From contig FXLX01000002.1 of assembly GCA_900180385.1 (NCBI GenBank), positions 62,001 through 126,000 of the forward strand: a stretch of 64,000 bases of DNA. The letters are read 5' to 3'. The translations under genes were made by a program, and so were the position numbers. Under the pieces are notes generated by a model. That model did not search any database, was not told where the DNA came from, and worked only from the letters and a program-made list of their open reading frames with translations. Positions 6,933 to 18,011 of this stretch are shown here, piece after piece (the first letter of the stretch is position 1; each line of letters begins with the position of its first letter). Origin of the DNA: an uncultured Candidatus Thioglobus sp. (GTDB taxonomy: Bacteria > Pseudomonadota > Gammaproteobacteria > PS1 > Pseudothioglobaceae).

Positions 6933-8012
6933 TTATTTGTTTATTTCTACGTATTCACTGACTTCTAACCCAAAGCCTTTTAATCCGTGTAGCTTTCTTG
7001 GAGAGCCTAGAATCTTCATTTTTTTAACACCTAGATCAGACAAAATTTGTGCACCAACGCCGTAAGTCTTAATGTCATCTCCGCCAGCATCACGCATACT
7101 GTTGTCAATATTTTGTAGGATAGATTCATCATTTTGCTTTCTAAGCAATAAGAATACGCCGTTATCAGTTTTAGATATGTACTTCAACGCATCGTTCACA
7201 CTAAAATTATTGGAATTTTCTTGTAGGACATCTTTAAAAGTATCTTCCATATGTACACGAACGCAAGTATCTTTATCATTGCCAACATCGCCTTTAACCA
7301 AGGCCAAATGGGTTTCATTGTAAATGCTATCTAGAAATGAAATAAGCCTAAAAGAACCATACTCAGTTTTAAATTCACGCTCATTGATGCGCTCAATGGT
7401 CTTTTCATTTTCAATACGATAAGAAATCAAATCTTCAATCGTACCCCATTTAATATTGTGTTTTTTTGCAAAAATTTGTAAATCGTCACGACGCGCCATA
7501 GAGCCATCTTCATTAAGGATTTCTACGATTACCGATGCTGGCTCAAAACCTGATAAACGTGCCAAATCACAGCCTGCCTCAGTATGACCTGCACGAATCA
7601 ATACACCGCCAGGTTGTGCCATTAATGGGAAGATATGCCCAGGTTGAACAATACTAGCAGGTGTAGCATTAGGAGCAACCGCGTCAAGAACGGTTTTGGC
7701 TCTATCTGCTGCTGAAATACCTGTTGTTACACCCTCTACCGCCTCAATTGACACGGTAAAGTTGGTGCCATTTGCATCATTATTTTGAACAACCATTAAA
7801 GGCAAGTTAAGCTGTTTGCAGCGCTCTTGAGTAAGTGTTAAGCAAATAAGGCCGCGACCATAAGTCGCCATAAAGTTAATATCTTCCTTAGTACAAGTTT
7901 CAGCAGGGATGATTAAATCGCCTTCATTCTCACGATCTTCATCATCCATAAGAATGATCATCTTACCTTGTTTATAGTCTTTTAGAATTTCTTCAATTGT
8001 TGCTTTTATCAT
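6933..8012 (-). CDS. ribBA: RibBA: DHBP synthase fused to a degenerate GTP cyclohydrolase II domain
   Basis: The N-terminal ~200 residues are 3,4-dihydroxy-2-butanone-4-phosphate synthase, turning ribulose 5-phosphate into the four-carbon riboflavin precursor. The metal/substrate motifs DDEDRENEGD (23-32) and RAGHTEAGCDL (140-150) are intact. Residues ~200-359 align in length with GTP cyclohydrolase II, but where that enzyme has its zinc cysteines (H-S-E-C...RCDCG) this protein reads HMEDTFKDVLQEN and has no cysteine cluster. The second half should therefore be catalytically dead, as in proteins called RibBX. GTP opening must be done by a separate ribA, not in this window. Confidence 0.9.
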   Translation of the reverse strand: MIKATIEEILKDYKQGKMIILMDDEDRENEGDLIIPAETCTKEDINFMATYGRGLICLTLTQERCKQLNLPLMVVQNNDANGTNFTVSIEAVEGVTTGISAADRAKTVLDAVAPNATPASIVQPGHIFPLMAQPGGVLIRAGHTEAGCDLARLSGFEPASVIVEILNEDGSMARRDDLQIFAKKHNIKWGTIEDLISYRIENEKTIERINEREFKTEYGSFRLISFLDSIYNETHLALVKGDVGNDKDTCVRVHMEDTFKDVLQENSNNFSVNDALKYISKTDNGVFLLLRKQNDESILQNIDNSMRDAGGDDIKTYGVGAQILSDLGVKKMKILGSPRKLHGLKGFGLEVSEYVEINK

Positions 8013-8014
8013 GA

Positions 8015-8605
8015 TTATTTTTTCAATAGTTGTTCTAAGTGACGGGCAATAATATCTACTTCTAGATTAACGTTGCTACCAATTTTTAATTTTCCTAAGG
8101 TTGTCACTGTTAGCGTATGCGGAACAATATTAAGATCAAATACATTTTCTTGAATATCATTAACTGTCAAACTCACACCATTAATACACACAGAGCCTTT
8201 TCTAGCAATGTATTTTACCAAATTATCAGGTGCGCTAATCTTAAAACGCGTTGATTCGCCTTCGTTAAATTTATCAGTGACTTGAGCAATGCCATCCACA
8301 TGGCCGCTAACCAAATGCCCGTCAATACCTTGATTAAGTCTTAGAGCCTTTTCAAGATTAACTGCATCACCCTGCTCTAGCTGGGAAAAAATTGAACAAT
8401 CTAGCGTTTCTTGAGAAACGTCTGCTTTAAAAAAATCTTGACCAATTGCAATCGCTGTTAGACAAACACCATTCACCGCAATACTATCACCAATAGCAAC
8501 ACTAGAAAAACCAAAGTTAGCCGCGCTAAAACTAAACTCAGCACCTTTATCATAGACAGCTTTAGTTTTGATATTACCGAGTGCTTGGATAATGCCTGTA
8601 AACAT
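8015..8605 (-). CDS. ribE: Riboflavin synthase, alpha chain
   Basis: Dismutates two 6,7-dimethyl-8-ribityllumazine molecules to riboflavin and the pyrimidine returned to RibH. The 196 residues contain the family's two lumazine-binding repeats: MFTGIIQ at the start of the first, and the GHVDG (first) and GVSLTVND (second) signatures. The ATG lies in a TGATG overlap with the upstream YihY gene and has AGGAGA before it, so this start is firm. No ribD is present in this operon. Confidence 0.95.
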   Translation of the reverse strand: MFTGIIQALGNIKTKAVYDKGAEFSFSAANFGFSSVAIGDSIAVNGVCLTAIAIGQDFFKADVSQETLDCSIFSQLEQGDAVNLEKALRLNQGIDGHLVSGHVDGIAQVTDKFNEGESTRFKISAPDNLVKYIARKGSVCINGVSLTVNDIQENVFDLNIVPHTLTVTTLGKLKIGSNVNLEVDIIARHLEQLLKK

Positions 8606-9384
8606 CAGTTCTCCTGATTAAGAATATAGGTGATACTTGCTCCAAATAAAATTAATGCCCAGGAAAAATAGACCCACAGCATAAATAACAAAAGCATGGA
8701 TAAAGCACCATAAATAACTTCGTATAATGGAAAAAATTGAATATAAATTAACAAAATTGATTTCAATATTTCTAAAAAAAATGCAGCGATAAAGCCTGCT
8801 TGAATCGCAAATTTAAATACTATTTTTTCACCAGGAATAAAATAATACATCAAACTTAAACCGATAGCTGAAAGGATAATCGGCAAAGAGGAGATAAAAA
8901 TACCGCCCATTGGAATAAACACAAACACCTCTGAAGCGCTCAAATACGAGCTTACAAACAATGAGCCTGCCAAAAATAAAGGTCCTAAAATTAAAACCAA
9001 TATGTAGATTAACAAATCAATGCCAAAATGACGTTTTTTTCTCACCGACCAAATAGAATTAATACGATTATTCACCTCACGAAATAAAAAAATAGTGGCT
9101 AATAATAAAAATAACAGGCTAATGCCTTTAAGTTTTTGCGCACTAACAATAAATTGCTGGATATATTGATTAACCAATTCATAGTTCTTGGGCAGTAATT
9201 GTTCAAATAAAAACCCCTCTAAATGCTGTTGCAAATCTGCAAAATAAGGTGACAGAGAAAAAACACTAAACATCAGCGTTAATGTTGGCACAATGGCAAA
9301 TAAAGTTGAAAATGACAGCACAGAAGCTGAATCAAAACCATTTTTTGATTTTAAACGAATGAAGGCTTGTTTTAAAATGTGCAT
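8605..9384 (-). CDS. yihY: YihY-family inner-membrane protein
   Basis: A 259-residue membrane protein of the YihY/UPF0761 family, once misnamed RNase BN. About six hydrophobic segments follow an amphipathic N-terminus. Family features seen are FSTLFAIVPTLT near residue 30, the central REVNNRINSIWSV, and a C-terminal YGALSMLLLFMLWVYFSW. Family members lack an agreed function. It sits between the ABC-F gene (four bases) and ribE (one-base overlap). Confidence 0.85.
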   Translation of the reverse strand: MHILKQAFIRLKSKNGFDSASVLSFSTLFAIVPTLTLMFSVFSLSPYFADLQQHLEGFLFEQLLPKNYELVNQYIQQFIVSAQKLKGISLLFLLLATIFLFREVNNRINSIWSVRKKRHFGIDLLIYILVLILGPLFLAGSLFVSSYLSASEVFVFIPMGGIFISSLPIILSAIGLSLMYYFIPGEKIVFKFAIQAGFIAAFFLEILKSILLIYIQFFPLYEVIYGALSMLLLFMLWVYFSWALILFGASITYILNQEN

Positions 9385-9388
9385 AATT

Positions 9389-10975
9389 TTATTTTTGTGA
9401 TTTTAAATAATCCTCGTAATTACCAGAATAGTAATGCATGCCGTCTTCTTTAAGCTCTACTACTTTGGTAGATAATGAAGAGACAAACTCCCTATCATGA
9501 CTCACAAAAATAAGTGTACCCTCATAATTTTCTAGTGCAAGGTTAAGTGCTTCAATTGATTCCATGTCTAAGTGGTTTGTCGGCTCATCCATCACCAAAA
9601 CATTAGGCTGTTGAAGCATTAGTTTTCCAAACAGCATTCTACCTTTTTCACCACCTGAAAGAGATTTAACGCTTTTAATAATATCATCTTTGCCAAACAA
9701 CATCTTGCCCAAAACGCCACGCATATCCTGCACATCTTGTTTGGTTTGCTTGTATTGCATCATCCAATCAAGCACGGTCATATCCTCTTCAAAGTCAGCA
9801 GTATGATCCTGGGCGTAATAACCAATGTTAATATTTTCACTCCATTTAACCTTACCTTTATCTGCCTCAAGTTCACCCACTAAGGTACGTAATAAAGTAG
9901 TTTTACCAATACCATTTTGACCAATAATAGCAACACGTTCACCCACTTCAAATAAGAACTCAATGTTTTTTAACACGTGTAAATCGCCGAAACTTTTATT
10001 AAGACCTGAAACTTCTAGTACATTTCTATGTAGTCTGTTTTCTTGATTAAAGATAATATAAGGACTAACTCTTGAAGAAGGCTTGATATCATCAAGTTCA
10101 ATTTTTTCAAGTTGTTTTTGGCGTGATGTAGCTTGCTTAGCTTTAGAGGCGTTTGAAGAAAATCGAGACACAAAGTGCTTTAATTCTTTAATTTTTGCTT
10201 CTTTTTTAGCGTTATCATTCTGCATTTTTTCTTGAATAGCTGTTGCAGCAATCATGAATTGATCGTAATTTCCCGGGAAGGTGTTAAGTGCACCATAATC
10301 AAGATCTGACATATGCGTACAAACACCATTTAAGAAGTGTCTATCGTGCGAAATAATCACCATGGTAGCTTTACGCTCGTTCAGAACATCCACCAGCCAA
10401 CTAATAGAATTAATATCCAAGTTATTTGTTGGCTCGTCTAGTAATAAAATTTCAGGGTCTGAGAATAGTGCTTGAGCAAGTAAAATGCGTAACTTCCAAC
10501 CTGGGGCAATTTCACTCATTAGCCCGTAATGTTGATCTTCAGGGATATCCAAACCAAGTAGCAACTCACTAGCAGAAGACTCAGCCATATAGCCGTCCAT
10601 TTCTGCAAATTCCATTTCTAATTCTCCAACCTTAAGGCCGTCTTCATCACTCATCTCAGGCAAAGCATAAATACGATCTCTTTCTTTTTTAACTTCCCAA
10701 AGCTTCTCATGACCTATGATTACCGTATCAACTACACGAAACTCTTCAAAAGCAAATTGATCTTGACGCAGAATACCCAAGCGCTCGCCATCACTAATAC
10801 TTACTGTACCATTAGAGGGCTTTAACTCACCAGTCAAAATCTTCATGAAAGTTGATTTTCCACAACCATTGGCACCAATTAGACCGTAACGATTTCCACC
10901 CTGAAATTTAATTGAAATATTTTCAAATAGAGGTTTTTCACCAAATTGCATGGTGATATTAGCAGTAGAAATCAT
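9389..10975 (-). CDS. ybiT: ABC-F ATPase, YbiT type
   Basis: A soluble twin-ATPase of the ABC-F family, which acts on ribosomes rather than in membranes. First domain: GANGCGKS, then APGWKLR in place of LSGGQ, and [11 protein letters not shown]. Second: [28 protein letters not shown]. Between them is the charged linker rich in Lys and Glu. The odd APGWK signature and length (528 residues from this start) match E. coli YbiT. The frame can be extended 9 codons upstream to a TTG, but the ATG at 10975 gives the family's usual start, [12 protein letters not shown]. Confidence 0.88.
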   Translation of the reverse strand: MISTANITMQFGEKPLFENISIKFQGGNRYGLIGANGCGKSTFMKILTGELKPSNGTVSISDGERLGILRQDQFAFEEFRVVDTVIIGHEKLWEVKKERDRIYALPEMSDEDGLKVGELEMEFAEMDGYMAESSASELLLGLDIPEDQHYGLMSEIAPGWKLRILLAQALFSDPEILLLDEPTNNLDINSISWLVDVLNERKATMVIISHDRHFLNGVCTHMSDLDYGALNTFPGNYDQFMIAATAIQEKMQNDNAKKEAKIKELKHFVSRFSSNASKAKQATSRQKQLEKIELDDIKPSSRVSPYIIFNQENRLHRNVLEVSGLNKSFGDLHVLKNIEFLFEVGERVAIIGQNGIGKTTLLRTLVGELEADKGKVKWSENINIGYYAQDHTADFEEDMTVLDWMMQYKQTKQDVQDMRGVLGKMLFGKDDIIKSVKSLSGGEKGRMLFGKLMLQQPNVLVMDEPTNHLDMESIEALNLALENYEGTLIFVSHDREFVSSLSTKVVELKEDGMHYYSGNYEDYLKSQK

Positions 10976-11111
10976 GGGCTTAGGATGGTTTTTGAAAAAC
11001 AACTATTATCCCATATAAACAATGAAAAGCTAATATAAATATCACATTGATTAGCAACAATAGTTATTCTGTTGAGGGTTAAAATAACAGCTAAATTACC
11101 CCGAAAAATGC

Positions 11112-12254
11112 TTGAAAATGTTTGAAAAAACTGGCCTATTGCCCGATAAAAATCTCACAATTGCTATTTTAATATTGCTAATATTTGGCTGGATTATGTC
11201 TTTTTCCTCCTCATTAGGACATTTTGGCAGTTACAGTTATTTTTATAAACAAACTGTGTTTATTTCTTTAGGTCTAATAGCAGCCTATGCATGTTTAAAA
11301 ATCCCCTTATACTTTTATAAAAATAACGCCAAGTTAATATTTTTATTTACTTTATTTTTCCTAGCATTGGTATTTTTACCAGAGCCAATTGGACGAACTG
11401 TTAACGGCTCAACACGCTGGATTAATTTTGTATTTTTTAAATTTCAGCCCTCTGAAATGATGAAAATTGCGATAATTTTATATATGGCTGACTTCTTAAT
11501 TCGACATGAAAAAGACGTGCTAAAGCCTTGGATGGGGCTGATTAAAACATTGATTATCATCTCCTCATCTGGAATATTACTACTACTTGAAATGGACTTG
11601 GGTGCTACTGCCATCATCTCTTTAACCGTGCTAATTATGCTGTTTGCTGCGGGCGCCTATCTAAAACAGCTTAGCATTGTTGGCGCCAGTCTAATCAGCT
11701 CAATTGGCCTTTGGTTATATTTGGATGGCGGTGTGCGCTGGATTAGAATGACAGAATTTTGGCAAATTGATTTATGGGAAAATGACAGTGCTAAAGTCTA
11801 TCAAACCAAACAAGCTTTAATCGGTATTGCTAGAGGTGATTGGACCGGTGTTGGACTGGGCAATGGCATTCAAAAATACACAAAACTTCCAGAGCCACAT
11901 ACCGATATGATTTTTTCAATTATTGGTGAAGAGATTGGCATCATTGGTATGCTATTTGTGATCTTTACTTTTGGTTTTATTATGCTTAAAGGTTTTAAAA
12001 TTGCCAAAGATGCCTTAAAACATAAGCGCAAATACAGCTCTTATGTGGGCTTTGGTATTTGCACTTGGCTGTCACTACAGTTTAGTGTTAATATCTCCAT
12101 GAACCTTGGCCTAATTCCACCTAAAGGCTTTCCTTTGCCATTAATTAGCTACGGTGGATCAAGCATGATTTTCGTATTAATTGCGCTGGGAATTTTACTT
12201 AGAATCGATATGGAAAATCGCTGTGAATACTCTAAACAAAAAAAATATGTCTGA
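11112..12254 (+). CDS. ftsW: SEDS peptidoglycan polymerase FtsW
   Basis: Ten-segment membrane glycosyltransferase of the SEDS family that polymerises lipid II at the septum with its partner class B penicillin-binding protein. The 380 residues show [10 protein letters not shown], the [15 protein letters not shown] loop with the catalytic-type Asp, and the C-terminal [10 protein letters not shown] second SEDS protein is encoded at 52175. This one is called FtsW because murG follows with an 8-bp overlap, the order of the dcw cluster. None of the other dcw genes is here, so the pair has separated from that cluster or the cluster has broken up. Confidence 0.88.
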   Translation: MKMFEKTGLLPDKNLTIAILILLIFGWIMSFSSSLGHFGSYSYFYKQTVFISLGLIAAYACLKIPLYFYKNNAKLIFLFTLFFLALVFLPEPIGRTVNGSTRWINFVFFKFQPSEMMKIAIILYMADFLIRHEKDVLKPWMGLIKTLIIISSSGILLLLEMDLGATAIISLTVLIMLFAAGAYLKQLSIVGASLISSIGLWLYLDGGVRWIRMTEFWQIDLWENDSAKVYQTKQALIGIARGDWTGVGLGNGIQKYTKLPEPHTDMIFSIIGEEIGIIGMLFVIFTFGFIMLKGFKIAKDALKHKRKYSSYVGFGICTWLSLQFSVNISMNLGLIPPKGFPLPLISYGGSSMIFVLIALGILLRIDMENRCEYSKQKKYV

Positions 12255-13281
12255 TCAGAAAATCAATAAAAAAATACTAATTATGGCTGGTGGCACTGGT
12301 GGCCATATTTTTCCAGCGTTAGCGATTGCTACTGAACTTAAAAAGCATAATGTCAGCATCGAATGGCTAGGCTCTAAACGAGGCATGGAAAATACTATTG
12401 TGCCAAAACACAATATTAAGCTACACAGTGTTAATGCGGTTGGCTTGCGTGGAAAAAGCGCCATCAGTTTACTCAAAGCGCCCTTTCAATTGGCGCTAGC
12501 TACCTTTCAGGTTGTTAAGGTCTTTTCTCAGGTTAAGCCGGATGTTGTTTTGGGTATGGGTGGATTTGCCTCAGGCATTGGCGGCTTAATAGCTAAAATC
12601 TACAGGATGCCTTTATTTATTCATGAGCAAAACTCCATTCCTGGTACCACTAATAAACTACTCTCAAAAATTGCTACACAAACTTTTCAAGCATTTGATA
12701 ATGCATTTGACTCTAATATTAACGCTATAACGGTTGGTAATCCAGTTGCTTTTAAAGTTAGGAAATCAACTGCTAATAACAAAAAACTAAACCTTTTGAT
12801 TGTTGGTGGCAGTCTAGGCTCGAAACCAATTAATGATGTAGTGACCAAACTTAATAACAATATCAACATCTGGCATCAAACAGGGAAATTACATTTTGAC
12901 AATGTTCAATTTCAATATGAAAAAAAATCCGTGAAAGTTACCGCTTTTATTGACGACATGGCAAAGGCCTATGCTTGGGCTGATATCGTATTGTGCAGAG
13001 CAGGTGCAATGACAGTATCAGAATTAATGATAAGTGGCACGCCAAGTATTCTAATTCCACTGTCTCATGCCATTGATAACCATCAATTCTACAATGCTAA
13101 AATTTTAGCTGACAATAACGCAGGCATACTCATTAAACAACAAGATCTCAATACTCAGTCTTTAGAAAAAATACTGCTTAGCTTGAATAAAGAAACACTC
13201 AAAGAGATGTCAAACAATGCACTCAAACTGGCTAGGCAAAATGCAGCTAAAAATATCTCCAGACACTTATTACAGACGTAA
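12247..13281 (+). CDS. murG: UDP-GlcNAc:lipid I N-acetylglucosaminyltransferase MurG
   Basis: Peripheral inner-membrane GT28 enzyme converting lipid I to lipid II. From the ATG at 12247 it is 344 residues: [16 protein letters not shown] is the N-terminal glycine-rich donor/lipid loop; [19 protein letters not shown] and [11 protein letters not shown] follow; [15 protein letters not shown] and [10 protein letters not shown] form the UDP-GlcNAc site. The open frame extends 22 codons upstream inside ftsW, but that stretch is unlike MurG. Confidence 0.95.
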   Translation: MSDQKINKKILIMAGGTGGHIFPALAIATELKKHNVSIEWLGSKRGMENTIVPKHNIKLHSVNAVGLRGKSAISLLKAPFQLALATFQVVKVFSQVKPDVVLGMGGFASGIGGLIAKIYRMPLFIHEQNSIPGTTNKLLSKIATQTFQAFDNAFDSNINAITVGNPVAFKVRKSTANNKKLNLLIVGGSLGSKPINDVVTKLNNNINIWHQTGKLHFDNVQFQYEKKSVKVTAFIDDMAKAYAWADIVLCRAGAMTVSELMISGTPSILIPLSHAIDNHQFYNAKILADNNAGILIKQQDLNTQSLEKILLSLNKETLKEMSNNALKLARQNAAKNISRHLLQT

Positions 13282-13300
13282 AAAAACCGCATCACTGCGG
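13280..13300 (-). terminator. Rho-independent terminator of the 13325-13729 gene
   Basis: On the minus strand CCGCA-GTGA-TGCGG is followed by seven T, starting 25 bases past the stop codon. On the plus strand it follows murG directly but lacks a good U tract, so it serves mainly the leftward gene. Confidence 0.7.
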
Positions 13301-13324
13301 CTTAAAATACAAACCAATTAAAAT

Positions 13325-13729
13325 CTACTTCCACTCAGTGCAAGTAGTCATCTCATTTATATTGCCAAATCTATCTGATTTTTTATTGGTAATGCAGCGT
13401 CTTTCAAACACCTTAGCCGGAACTTCGACAATGCGATCAACATAAACAACCCTCTCCACAATTACTTCTTTAATAGGGCTAGAATCGCTACAAATATCAC
13501 TTTTAATGGTTTCTAGCTTTTGCTTAGCCTTAATATGTTGTTTGTTTGACCACTTCTTAACATCACTCGGAAGATTGGCCAAAATTCCCATGCTAGAATC
13601 AACTACACCACCTAGGCAACTACCAAGATGCTCAAGATTGTCATAGCCGCTCGCACAGTCTTTAGACTCTGCAATTACACCAAAAGAAGTAGATGAACAA
13701 AATAATGCGATTAGTAATTGTTTTTTCAT
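13325..13729 (-). CDS. Small exported protein of unknown function
   Basis: 134 residues starting MKKQLLIALFCSSTSFGVIAES, a standard signal peptide with likely cleavage after VIA or IAE, so the mature part is periplasmic. It has five cysteines after the signal (two near the mature N-terminus, one mid, two near the C-terminus), compatible with disulfides. It also has a valine-rich IKEVIVERVVYVDRIVEVP repeat-like stretch, possibly a coiled or extended beta segment. I do not recognise the family. It precedes nothing in its direction except a terminator, and bioB lies upstream in the opposite coordinate direction without obvious functional link. Confidence 0.6.
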   Translation of the reverse strand: MKKQLLIALFCSSTSFGVIAESKDCASGYDNLEHLGSCLGGVVDSSMGILANLPSDVKKWSNKQHIKAKQKLETIKSDICSDSSPIKEVIVERVVYVDRIVEVPAKVFERRCITNKKSDRFGNINEMTTCTEWK

Positions 13730-13745
13730 ATCTATATATTTTATA

Positions 13746-14702
13746 TTAATTAAATTGTTGCTTCATATTGAGACCAAGCTTTTTAAACAATGCTTTGTCG
13801 CTGCCAGTATCGGGATTATCTGTTGTTAGCAACTGCTCACCATAAAAAATTGAATTAGCGCCAGCATAAAAACACATAGCCTGCATAGCTTCACCCATAT
13901 CTGTACGACCTGCTGACAAACGCACAACTGATTTTGGCATCATAATCCTAGCAACCGCAATCATTCTGACAAATTCAGTTTCTGATGGTGGCTCAATTTT
14001 TTCAAATGGTGTACCTGGGATTGGTACTAATAAGTTAATCGGAACACTATCAGGATGAGCCTCTAAATTAGACAAAGATCTTAACATAGAGGCTCTGTCC
14101 GTTTGAGTTTCACCCAAACCCAAAATTCCACCACTACAGACATTAATATTCGCATTTTGCACAGATTCTAGCGTGTTTAAGCGATCTTGAAAATTACGCG
14201 TCGTGATTACATTAGCGTAGTTTTCTTCCGAGGTATCAAGATTATGATTGTAATAGTCTAACCCAGCCTCTTTCAAAGTGAATGCTTGCTCCTGAGATAG
14301 CATGCCTAAGGTTACACAAGTTTCCATACCCATGGCTTTAACACCTTGAATCATTGGAATTACTTTATCCAGACTTTTATCAGTAGGATTGCGCCAAGCA
14401 GCGCCCATACAAAAACGGGTTGCACCTTGATCCTTAGCAACTTTAGCTTGCTCTAAAACCAGATCAATTTCCATTAGTTTTTCACGCTCAAGTCCTGTGT
14501 CATACTTAGAGCTTTGAGAGCAATAAGAACAATCTTCAGGGCAAGCACCAGTTTTAATATTAAGCAAAGAGCTAACCTGAACATAGTTAGGATCAAAATT
14601 ATCTCTATGAATGCTGTGTGCCTTAAAAAGCAAATCGTTAAATGGCAATGCAAACAAAGCTTCTACTTCTTCAAGCTTCCAGTTGTTTCGTAATTGTGTC
14701 AT
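13746..14702 (-). CDS. bioB: Biotin synthase
   Basis: Radical-SAM enzyme inserting sulfur into dethiobiotin in the last step of biotin synthesis. The SAM cluster cysteines are C54, C58 and C61 in CPEDCSYC. The YNHNLDTS and RLSAGRTDM stretches, the latter with the arginine ligand of the sacrificial 2Fe-2S cluster, are typical. Length 318 is normal. It stands alone here, without bioA, bioC, bioD or bioF. Confidence 0.96.
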   Translation of the reverse strand: MTQLRNNWKLEEVEALFALPFNDLLFKAHSIHRDNFDPNYVQVSSLLNIKTGACPEDCSYCSQSSKYDTGLEREKLMEIDLVLEQAKVAKDQGATRFCMGAAWRNPTDKSLDKVIPMIQGVKAMGMETCVTLGMLSQEQAFTLKEAGLDYYNHNLDTSEENYANVITTRNFQDRLNTLESVQNANINVCSGGILGLGETQTDRASMLRSLSNLEAHPDSVPINLLVPIPGTPFEKIEPPSETEFVRMIAVARIMMPKSVVRLSAGRTDMGEAMQAMCFYAGANSIFYGEQLLTTDNPDTGSDKALFKKLGLNMKQQFN

Positions 14703-14764
14703 AAAGATATTTGATAAATAATTTAGAATGATTATTTTAACTCAATCCTTTTGCATTAGACATT

Positions 14765-14792
14765 AAAAAGCCGTGCATTTGCACGGCTTTTT
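14765..14792 (-). terminator. Terminator after glnA
   Basis: AAAAAGCCGTGC-ATTT-GCACGGCTTTTT, a 12-bp arm hairpin with a T run on each strand, lies 20 bases beyond the glnA stop codon and upstream of bioB. It should stop glnA transcripts before bioB, so bioB needs its own promoter in 14703-14764. Confidence 0.85.
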
Positions 14793-14812
14793 ATTTGAAC
14801 TTAAATTAGTAA

Positions 14813-16228
14813 CTACAGACTGTAGTACATATCAAATTCAACTGGATGAGGCGCTGAACGCATGGCATTAACTTCTTTCATCTTAAGATCAATGAAAGAG
14901 TCAATTACATCATCCGTAAATACACCACCTGATGTTAAGAACTCACGATCAGCATCAAGTGCATCAAGTGCTTGCTCTAGAGAGTTACAAACCTTAGGAA
15001 TCTTTGCTTTTTCCTCTCTAGTCAACTCGTACAAGTCACCATCTTGGGGTTTTCCAGGGTCAATTTTGTTCTTAATACCATCAAGGCCGGCCATTAACAT
15101 TGCAGAGAATGCTAAGTATGGGTTAGCCGTGTTGTCTGGGAAACGTACTTCAATACGACGACCCAATGGGTTACCTACATAAGGAATACGAATCGCAGCA
15201 GAACGGTTTTTAGCAGAATAAGCTAACATTTCTGGCGCTTCATAGCCTGGTACCAAACGCTTGTAAGAGTTAGTTGATGCATTCGTAAATGCATTTAACG
15301 CTTGAGCGTGCTTGATAATACCACCAATGTAGTACAACGCCATTTGGCTTAAGTTACCGTACTCGTCACCATCAAATAAGTTAACACCGTCTTTAGCAAT
15401 TGATTGGTGAACATGCATACCATTACCATTGTCAATCGCAATTGGCTTAGGCATAAATGTAGCTGTTTTACCGTACATATGCGCAACATTATGAATACAG
15501 TACTTAAGGATTTGAGTTTCGTCAGCCTTTCTTACTAAGGTATTAAATTTAGCACCAATTTCACATTGACCAGCTGTACCTACTTCATGATGATGTACTT
15601 CAGTTTCAACACCCATTTCTTCAATAACAAGACACATTTCTGATCTTAGATCATGTAACGAGTCTACTGGAGGAACTGGGAAATAGCCGCCTTTAACGTT
15701 TGGACGGTGACCTTTGTTTCCACCCTCTAAATCAGAGCCAGACTCCCAGTCTGCTTCTGAAGAATGAATTTCATAAAACGCCTTACCCATACCGAAGCCT
15801 GTATCCCACTTAACACTGTCGAATACGAAAAATTCGTTTTCGTTACCAAAATAAGCTGTATCACCAACACCTGAATCTTGCATATATTGTTCAGCGCGTT
15901 TAGCGATTGAACGAGGATCTTTCTCGTAACCTTGCATATTGCTTGGCTCAACAATATCACAACGTACAATTAACGTAGATTCTTGAGTAAATGGGTCCAT
16001 GACGCACGCAGTTGTATCTGGCTTTAAAATCATGTCAGATTCATTAATATCTTTCCAGCCAGCAATTGAAGAGCCATCAAACATTTGACCTTCTTCAAAT
16101 TTAGCCTCATTAACCGTATGTGCTGGAACACTGACGTGGTGTTCTTTACCATGGGTATCAGTAAAACGAAAATCAACGAATTTAACCTCGTTGTCTTCAA
16201 TCATCTTCATTACATCTTTAGCAGACAT
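14813..16228 (-). CDS. glnA: Glutamine synthetase type I
   Basis: Dodecameric cytosolic enzyme making glutamine from glutamate, ammonia and ATP, the main entry of ammonium into metabolism. The 471 residues show [20 protein letters not shown], the [13 protein letters not shown]/substrate region, VPGYEAPEM, the RRIEVRFPD region and, near residue 400, DLYELTREE with the tyrosine that GlnE adenylylates in enteric GlnA. GlnD, which controls that modification, is encoded at 47287. No glnL or glnG is adjacent. Confidence 0.97.
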   Translation of the reverse strand: MSAKDVMKMIEDNEVKFVDFRFTDTHGKEHHVSVPAHTVNEAKFEEGQMFDGSSIAGWKDINESDMILKPDTTACVMDPFTQESTLIVRCDIVEPSNMQGYEKDPRSIAKRAEQYMQDSGVGDTAYFGNENEFFVFDSVKWDTGFGMGKAFYEIHSSEADWESGSDLEGGNKGHRPNVKGGYFPVPPVDSLHDLRSEMCLVIEEMGVETEVHHHEVGTAGQCEIGAKFNTLVRKADETQILKYCIHNVAHMYGKTATFMPKPIAIDNGNGMHVHQSIAKDGVNLFDGDEYGNLSQMALYYIGGIIKHAQALNAFTNASTNSYKRLVPGYEAPEMLAYSAKNRSAAIRIPYVGNPLGRRIEVRFPDNTANPYLAFSAMLMAGLDGIKNKIDPGKPQDGDLYELTREEKAKIPKVCNSLEQALDALDADREFLTSGGVFTDDVIDSFIDLKMKEVNAMRSAPHPVEFDMYYSL

Positions 16229-16352
16229 ATATTCTCCTTTATTTAAACTTTTTTAATATTTAACTGACAATCTTTGTCAAGCAACACGCGCCGTTACGTG
16301 TAAATTCTTTTTTGTATTAAGCTAATTTTTATAGCAAAAACAGCAAATAATT

Positions 16353-16577
16353 CTACCCTATTTTTTCCACAATAAGCACAATCTCATCGGTTTTTTCTTC
16401 AATATTTAGTACTTTATGGCCATGTACCTTGCACCAAGCAGGGATATCATGAAGTACACCTGGGTCGCTTGCAAGCATTTCAATAGTATCACCAACAGCA
16501 ATTTTTTCAATCAATTCGCCCAATCGAATCACCGGTATTGGGCATAGTAGTTTTTTTACATCTAAGTCAGTTTTCAT
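16353..16577 (-). CDS. tusA: TusA-family sulfur carrier protein
   Basis: A 74-residue protein with the hallmark LCPIPVIRL; C12 of the CPxP motif carries the persulfide. TusA proteins pass sulfur to tRNA thiolation or, in sulfur oxidisers, within the Dsr/sHdr pathways. Which applies is not shown here, because no tusBCD, dsr or hdr gene is near. It begins one base after hemF, so the two are co-transcribed. Confidence 0.85.
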   Translation of the reverse strand: MKTDLDVKKLLCPIPVIRLGELIEKIAVGDTIEMLASDPGVLHDIPAWCKVHGHKVLNIEEKTDEIVLIVEKIG

Positions 16578-16578
16578 T

Positions 16579-17481
16579 TTATTTAATCCAATCTTGTGGT
16601 TTTAAGTATTTTTCATACAGTTTAGCCTCAGGCGTATTTGGCTCTGGCTCATATTGATACTCCCAGCGCACCAATGGTGGTAGTGACATTAAAATTGATT
16701 CTGTGCGTCCACCTGTTTGCAAGCCAAACAAAGTGCCACGATCATAAACCAAGTTAAACTCTACGTAACGTCCACGACGATAGAGCTGGAACTGTCTTTC
16801 ATGATCACCATATTCTAACTCTTTACGTTTTTCTACAATCGGTCTATAGGCCTTAATATAGCTATCACCCACGCTACGCATAAAAGCAAAACACTCCTCA
16901 AAACTACCCTCGTTTAAATCATCAAAAAATAAGCCGCCAATACCGCGCTGTTCATCACGATGCTTCATATAAAAATAATCATCACACCATTTTTTATACT
17001 TAGGATAAATCTCTTTACCAAATGGATCACAAGCCTCTTTAGCGCTTTGATGCCAAGCAATACAGTCTTCATCAAAGCCGTAATACGGCGTTAAATCAAA
17101 CCCTCCACCAAACCACCAAATCGGATTTTCACCTTCTTTTTCAGCGACAAAAAAACGCACATTGGCATGCGAAGTTGGCACATATGGATTATTAGGGTGG
17201 ATTACCAAAGATACACCCAATGCACTAAAACTTCGCCCTGCTAGCTCTGGACGCATTGCTGTGGCAGATGCTGGCATATTATCACCATGCACAATGGAGA
17301 AATTAACCCCCGCTTGCTCAAAAACCTTACCATTTGTTAGTACTCTCGTTAAACCGTTACCAATATTATTGGGCTTTTTCCATTCATCTTTTATGAATTT
17401 TTCATGACCATCAACCTGCTCAAGTTGCAAGCAAATATTTTCTTGTAATGACAATAAGTATTGTTGAATTTGGTCGATCAT
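16579..17481 (-). CDS. hemF: Oxygen-dependent coproporphyrinogen III oxidase
   Basis: Cytosolic enzyme oxidatively decarboxylating coproporphyrinogen III to protoporphyrinogen IX in haem synthesis, using O2. The 300-residue length matches HemF. Recognisable blocks are [73 protein letters not shown] and [13 protein letters not shown]. It overlaps the Sua5-type gene upstream by 4 bp. Use of the oxygen-requiring form fits an organism living at least partly with oxygen. Confidence 0.96.
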   Translation of the reverse strand: MIDQIQQYLLSLQENICLQLEQVDGHEKFIKDEWKKPNNIGNGLTRVLTNGKVFEQAGVNFSIVHGDNMPASATAMRPELAGRSFSALGVSLVIHPNNPYVPTSHANVRFFVAEKEGENPIWWFGGGFDLTPYYGFDEDCIAWHQSAKEACDPFGKEIYPKYKKWCDDYFYMKHRDEQRGIGGLFFDDLNEGSFEECFAFMRSVGDSYIKAYRPIVEKRKELEYGDHERQFQLYRRGRYVEFNLVYDRGTLFGLQTGGRTESILMSLPPLVRWEYQYEPEPNTPEAKLYEKYLKPQDWIK

Positions 17482-18011
17482 CTGAGCTTTTCTCCAGTGT
17501 GTAAATTAATAATGGTTGATTGGATGTTGTCACTTGTATTTGGACTTATTATACAGTCTAACTGATCTTTAAAATAAAGGCGTAACCTCAAGACGCTTTT
17601 GGCAGATTTCTGACCTGAGATGTTCGCACTGGTGCTAACTAACGCGCTGCAAGTCATTGCGCAAAGATCTTTAATTAATGGGTTATCAGTTAGTCTAATC
17701 GCCACTGTGTCATGGTCACCTAGTAACAATCTAGGTGTATTTTTACTGGCTTTTATAATGTAAGTAGTGGGTGTATTGGTTGGTTTGATTTTCTGTAACA
17801 GTTCAATATCTTCAACATAGGTTTCAACGTATTTAATATCGCTCGTTAATAAAATCAAACCCTTGTTGGCTGATCGCCGCTTTAATTCAATAAGTCGAAT
17901 CAAGGAATGCTCTAATGGTAAGCAACTTAACCCTTGTATCGTGTCAGTAGGAAGGCTAACCACACCACCATTACTCAAAATATTAGCAGCAATTCTTGTG
18001 TTTAAATTCAT
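17478..18011 (-). CDS. tsaC: Sua5/YciO/YrdC-family protein, probable TsaC
   Basis: Threonylcarbamoyl-AMP synthase family, which supplies the activated group for t6A37 on tRNAs reading ANN codons. [14 protein letters not shown] near residue 20, [26 protein letters not shown] and [14 protein letters not shown] are the family's nucleotide and bicarbonate/threonine-site blocks. At 177 residues it is the short TsaC/YrdC type. I start at the ATG inside the xerC stop (ATGA overlap); the frame itself extends eight codons more. YciO is an alternative, but the STSANISG block favours TsaC. Confidence 0.85.
   Translation of the reverse strand: MNLNTRIAANILSNGGVVSLPTDTIQGLSCLPLEHSLIRLIELKRRSANKGLILLTSDIKYVETYVEDIELLQKIKPTNTPTTYIIKASKNTPRLLLGDHDTVAIRLTDNPLIKDLCAMTCSALVSTSANISGQKSAKSVLRLRLYFKDQLDCIISPNTSDNIQSTIINLHTGEKLR

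Noticed and set aside
12181..12246. Earlier start for murG
   Set aside because: The 22 extra residues lie inside ftsW and do not resemble MurG; the ATG at 12247 gives the standard N-terminus.
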